Assembly: GCA_027083115.1 (NCBI GenBank)
Contig: JALWQN010000032.1
Coordinates: forward strand, 1 to 8,059
Direction: 5' to 3'
From: Desulfurococcales archaeon
GTDB lineage: Archaea > Thermoproteota > Thermoprotei_A > Sulfolobales > NBVN01
Length of the DNA stretch: 8,059 bases
Positions 5,927 to 8,059 of this stretch are shown here, piece after piece. The stretch's first letter is position 1. Every line of letters begins with the position of its first letter. A program made the translations under genes and the position numbers. The notes under the pieces are model-generated. The model was given only the letters and a program-made list of their open reading frames with translations, ran no database searches and was not told where the DNA came from.

Positions 5927-6196
5927 TTACTCTTCTTCCTCCTCTGACTCAACAACTACTTGATCAACACTATGGATTACGGCGCCAAGGCGCTCAACAT
6001 GATCCCTTAATTCGCTATAATCAATATCAGACCCCTCAACAGTCACAGTCAATGTGACTGTCTCAACATCAATCTCATTAACTATGACGCTAACCCTCTT
6101 AACCCCATCCACTGAAGCTAAAACCTCAGCAAACTCAGGTATTGAATGCCCCTTAAGCGGCTTAAGCACGTCCAGCACTATCTTCTTAAGGCTCAA
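5927..6196 (-). CDS. DUF211 family protein
   Basis: 89 residues. DUF211 is a small, mainly archaeal family with a ferredoxin-like alpha/beta fold and no established function. The family pattern is clear: IVLDVLKP (6-13), PEFAEVLASVDGVKRVSVIVNEID (20-43), VTVEGSDIDYSELRDHVERLGAVIHSVDQVV (51-81). The tail is strongly acidic (ESEEEEE). The TTG start at 6196 is fixed by an excellent SD, AGGTGAT at 6209-6203, six bases upstream. Its stop is 3 bases from the start of the CPA2 antiporter, so a role as a soluble regulator or sensor of that antiporter is a reasonable inference, not a known fact. Confidence 0.85.
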   Translation of the reverse strand: MSLKKIVLDVLKPLKGHSIPEFAEVLASVDGVKRVSVIVNEIDVETVTLTVTVEGSDIDYSELRDHVERLGAVIHSVDQVVVESEEEEE

Positions 6197-6202
6197 ACCT
6201 TA

Positions 6203-6209
6203 ATCACCT
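6203..6209 (-). promoter_or_regulatory. Ribosome binding site fixing the DUF211 TTG start
   Basis: On the - strand, AGGTGAT with 6 nt spacing to the TTG at 6196. This is one of the two best SD matches in the window (the other is at 2151-2157). Confidence 0.6.
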
Positions 6210-6254
6210 GTTACGGTGTAAAGTTAATTCATAAATTAATTAGGGTCGAGAAAG

Positions 6255-6262
6255 TTATTAAA
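6255..6262 (-). promoter_or_regulatory. Possible TATA box for DUF211-antiporter operon
   Basis: On the - strand, TTTAATAA lies about 60 bases before the TTG, predicting a transcript start near 6233 and a leader of about 37 nt containing the SD. Other AT-rich boxes nearby (around 6226-6240) could serve instead. Confidence 0.3.
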
Positions 6263-6282
6263 TCCTTAAATAAGATAGGACA

Positions 6283-6468
6283 TTACTTGACCCTGACCCT
6301 ATTTACTTTCTTAGCCCCCCAAGAATACCTCCTCATTCTTTTAGATCTGCCGTAACCACAGGCTACACAGTAACCCTTAGCAACATTAAACGAGTGCCTA
6401 CCGCACCTAGGGCACCTTATGTGGGTCTTTTTCTTTCCTCTCTTCCCCATAGAGGAGGTTCCCTTCAC
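6283..6468 (-). CDS. rpl37e: 50S ribosomal protein L37e
   Basis: 61 residues, the usual size. This zinc-ribbon protein of the large ribosomal subunit is shared by archaea and eukaryotes. It shows the KGTSS.GKR N-terminus, the two Cys pairs CPRC (19-22) and CVAC (34-37) that bind zinc, and the C-terminal YSWGAKK block, with many Arg and Lys for rRNA contact. It starts at GTG (6468), preceded by GAGGGGGT five bases upstream; the KGTSS residues belong to the family consensus, so the internal ATG at 6450 is not the start. It lies 15 bases after the LSm gene; the LSm-L37e pair is a widely conserved archaeal operon. Confidence 0.93.
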   Translation of the reverse strand: MKGTSSMGKRGKKKTHIRCPRCGRHSFNVAKGYCVACGYGRSKRMRRYSWGAKKVNRVRVK

Positions 6469-6483
6469 TATCTACCCCCTCAA

Positions 6484-6702
6484 TTAGGCAGGAGAAATCA
6501 GGACTACATTCTCCCCCCTAATTATGACCATACCTAACTTCTCTGGACCACTATCAGTTAAGGCTTCAGCATCCTCAAGCACTATGTTTAGGTGCTGATC
6601 AAAGCTCTTTAGCGTCCCCCTAAGTATTCTGCCTTCCCTCAACCTAACTAGAACGACTCGTCCTACATTCTCACTCAATAATCTTTGAGCTGCATCACTC
6701 AA
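6484..6702 (-). CDS. Archaeal LSm (Sm-like) RNA-binding protein
   Basis: 72 residues, typical for an archaeal SmAP. Sm proteins form seven-membered rings that bind U-rich RNA and act in RNA metabolism. The Sm1 motif is GRILRGTLKSFDQHLNIVLEDA (24-45), with DQHLN in the RNA-binding loop. The Sm2 motif is IIRGENVVLISP (60-71), with RG as the conserved pair. It starts at TTG (6702); the upstream ATG at 6709 closes after four codons, and AGGGAT five bases before the TTG is a weak SD. It is the first gene of the pair with L37e and has its own TATA box. Confidence 0.93.
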   Translation of the reverse strand: MSDAAQRLLSENVGRVVLVRLREGRILRGTLKSFDQHLNIVLEDAEALTDSGPEKLGMVIIRGENVVLISPA

Positions 6703-6732
6703 AACACATCCCTAAAGATAGAAGTGCCTCCG

Positions 6733-6740
6733 TTTTATAA
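6733..6740 (-). promoter_or_regulatory. TATA box of the LSm-L37e operon
   Basis: On the - strand, TTATAAAA preceded by AAGC, a very good archaeal TATA box. It predicts a start near 6712, so the leader before the TTG is about 10 nt. Confidence 0.6.
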
Positions 6741-6817
6741 GCTTTGTATCTTAACTTTAACGAGAAGAGGTACTTAATCCTTAAGGCTGTTTCAGTTTTA
6801 ACGATACTTTTAAATAG

Positions 6818-6825
6818 TTTTAAAC
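6818..6825 (+). promoter_or_regulatory. TATA box of the IS607 tnpA
   Basis: TTTTAAAC is centred about 26 bases before the ATG at 6848, which predicts a leaderless message; no SD is present. A second box, TTTTAAAT at 6809-6816, would start transcripts near 6838. Confidence 0.4.
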
Positions 6826-6847
6826 ACTAGTGAATACTTGATGTAGT

Positions 6848-7468
6848 ATGGAGAAGCTGTATAAGCTTAGTGAGTTTGCTAAGTTGGTGGGTATTAGTCG
6901 TAGTGGTGTTATTAAGTGGATTAAGGAAGGGAAAATTAGAGCTATTAACATTCATGGTAGGTGGTATATACCAGAGTTAGAGCTTGAAAGATTGACTAAG
7001 GGAATCTACGCTGGTTTGAGAAGAGTTGTAATCTATGCCAGAGTTAGTGGTAGTACCCAAAAGGACGACTTGGAAAGACAGGTATCATCTCTAGAGGAGT
7101 TTGTTAGAAAACACTTCCCACAGGTAGAGTACATAGCTGTCAGGGATATTGCCAGTGGTCTCAAAGAAGATAGGAAGGGGCTAAGGAAGCTCATAGAGAT
7201 GGCTAGAAAAAAGGAGATAGGCGCTATAGTGGTAGCTTACAGGGATAGACTAACAAGATTTGGCTTCACTTATCTCAAAGAACTTTTTGAAGCATATGGG
7301 GTGAGGGTAATAGTTGCTTTCCGTGAGGAACCAAAAGACTACTATCAAGAACTGGTTGAGGATTTGATAGCGATTGTCACTAGCTTTGCTGGTAGAATCT
7401 ATGGCAAGCGTAGTAGGAAATACAAGAAAGTGGTGGAAGCAATTGAACAAGCAGTTAAAGACCCTTAA
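6848..7468 (+). CDS. tnpA: IS607-family serine recombinase TnpA
   Basis: 206 residues, full length for the family. Transposase that moves IS607 elements through a circular intermediate. Residues 1-50 are a MerR-like winged helix-turn-helix (LSEFAKLVGISRSGVIKWIKEGKI, then HGRWYIPELELERL). The serine recombinase catalytic domain follows: YARVSGSTQKDDLERQ, with the nucleophile S67 in ARVS, then DIASGLKEDRKGLRKL (99-114) and YRDRLTRFGF (130-139), with the conserved Arg pair. A short basic helical C-terminus (GRIYGKRSRKYKK) ends the chain. No stop or frameshift is seen, so it is probably active. The last 26 bases overlap the tnpB frame, as is common in this family. Confidence 0.93.
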   Translation: MEKLYKLSEFAKLVGISRSGVIKWIKEGKIRAINIHGRWYIPELELERLTKGIYAGLRRVVIYARVSGSTQKDDLERQVSSLEEFVRKHFPQVEYIAVRDIASGLKEDRKGLRKLIEMARKKEIGAIVVAYRDRLTRFGFTYLKELFEAYGVRVIVAFREEPKDYYQELVEDLIAIVTSFAGRIYGKRSRKYKKVVEAIEQAVKDP

Positions 7469-8059
7469 GAGAACAGTAGTCCTAGAAGCATGGACTAATA
7501 GAATCGGTAGGCAAGCTCTTAGAGAGATTACAGATGCTTATAGGAGTATGCTTCAAGAAATGGTAAATTATGCTGTAGAACACAAAGCATCACAATCTAC
7601 TCTTCATACAGTCTTCTACCGCAAGTTTAGAGAGAAATATCCTTGGCTACCTACTAGGGTTATCAAGGGATGCTACTAGGAGAGCTAAATCATTCAGAGA
7701 ATTGAAGAAGAAGGGATTAGCTAAGACTAGTAAACCAGTAGTAAGGAAAGTAACGATAGTCTACTCTGATTCACAGGACTGGAGACTAAGCGATGGAGTT
7801 ATTGGGCTGAGAACTCATAGAGGATGGGTAAAGATACACTATAGAAATCATGAGCAACTACATAGATACCTCTATAATGGGTGGAAGCTTTCTAGTGAAC
7901 TAAGACTTAAACTAAATAGCGGAAAGGTCACCATATACCTAACGTTTAAGAAGAACTCTGAGGTCATATATAGTCCAAGTAATGTTGTTTCTGTTGATGT
8001 TAATGAGAATAATGTTACGTTAGCTGTGTTCAGAGATGGTAAGCTAAGTGAAGCACATA
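7443..8059 (+). pseudogene. tnpB: IS607 tnpB, frameshifted and truncated by the window edge
   Basis: TnpB is an RNA-guided DNA endonuclease, ancestor of Cas12. From the likely TTG start at 7443 (GGTGG six bases upstream), the first frame reads the typical KTLKRTVVLEAWTNRIGRQALREI... up to KYPWLPTRVIKGCY and stops at TAG 7677-7679. The family sequence continues in another frame from 7669 as DATRRAKSFRELKKKGLA..., through YSDSQDWRLSDGVIGLRTHRGW and HRYLYNGWKLSSELRL, to VVSVDVNENNVTLAVF, where the RuvC-I aspartate is codon 7996-7998. Both halves are therefore TnpB, broken near 7670. The remaining RuvC and zinc-finger parts lie outside the window. A TnpB translated from this copy would lack all catalytic residues. 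Confidence 0.88.

Larger units (their letters stand above)
6848..8059 (+). mobile_element. IS607-family insertion sequence (left part; right end outside window)
   Basis: A serine-recombinase tnpA followed by an overlapping tnpB is the defining IS607 layout. The left boundary must lie between the LSm promoter (about 6745) and the tnpA start, but IS607 ends are short and make no clear target duplication, so I cannot place it. The right end, with the expected omega-RNA region, lies beyond 8059. The coordinates given cover only the genes. Confidence 0.85.

Noticed and set aside
6146..6355. 69-codon + strand ORF across the DUF211 start
   Set aside because: It is antisense to DUF211 and L37e coding and promoter sequence, and I recognise no family in it.
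7660..7685. Programmed ribosomal frameshift in tnpB
   Set aside because: No slippery heptamer is apparent at the junction, and residues expected between the two frames seem to be missing, which fits a deletion better.
1..8059. CRISPR array, tRNA or rRNA gene
   Set aside because: I saw no regularly spaced repeats, no T-arm signature with matching acceptor stem, and no rRNA-like stretch on either strand.

Overview
The window looks like a stretch of a hyperthermophilic archaeal chromosome, most likely Thermoproteota (crenarchaea). The support is gene content (Orc1/Cdc6, archaeal LSm, ribosomal protein L37e, DUF211, DUF99), heavy AGG/AGA arginine and ATA isoleucine use, frequent GTG and TTG starts, archaeal TATA boxes close to start codons, and Shine-Dalgarno (SD) motifs of the AGGTGAT type. 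Genus cannot be fixed by eye. No tRNA, rRNA or CRISPR array was seen.

Left part (1-2717, + strand). The 3' part of an unrecognised surface protein with one C-terminal membrane anchor is followed by a 370-base AT-rich gap. That gap ends in the control region of a BASS-superfamily (bile acid/ACR3-like) membrane transporter. A TetR-type regulator lies just downstream. A GACCGGTC palindrome sits directly against the transporter's proximal TATA box, so the simplest model is a TetR repressor that blocks transcription of its neighbour until a ligand, possibly the transported compound, releases it. The regulator has no ordinary start codon in front of its complete DNA-binding domain. A strong SD stands 5 nt before an in-frame ATA.

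Middle part (2718-6702, mostly - strand). A convergent gap that is clearly richer in G+C than another gap in the window carries two hairpins and may be a small RNA or a transposon relic. Then, in transcription order from the right: LSm and L37e (RNA metabolism and ribosome), DUF211 and a CPA2 cation/proton antiporter (3-bp gap), and Orc1/Cdc6 overlapping a DUF99 protein. These are compact - strand gene pairs, each with a recognisable candidate promoter before its first gene.

Right part (about 6750-8059, + strand). This is the left portion of an IS607-family element. It has an intact serine-recombinase TnpA with a MerR-like helix-turn-helix, overlapped by a tnpB gene (RNA-guided nuclease family) that is frameshifted near 7670 and runs off the window. 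The element's right end, where an omega-RNA would be expected, lies outside.
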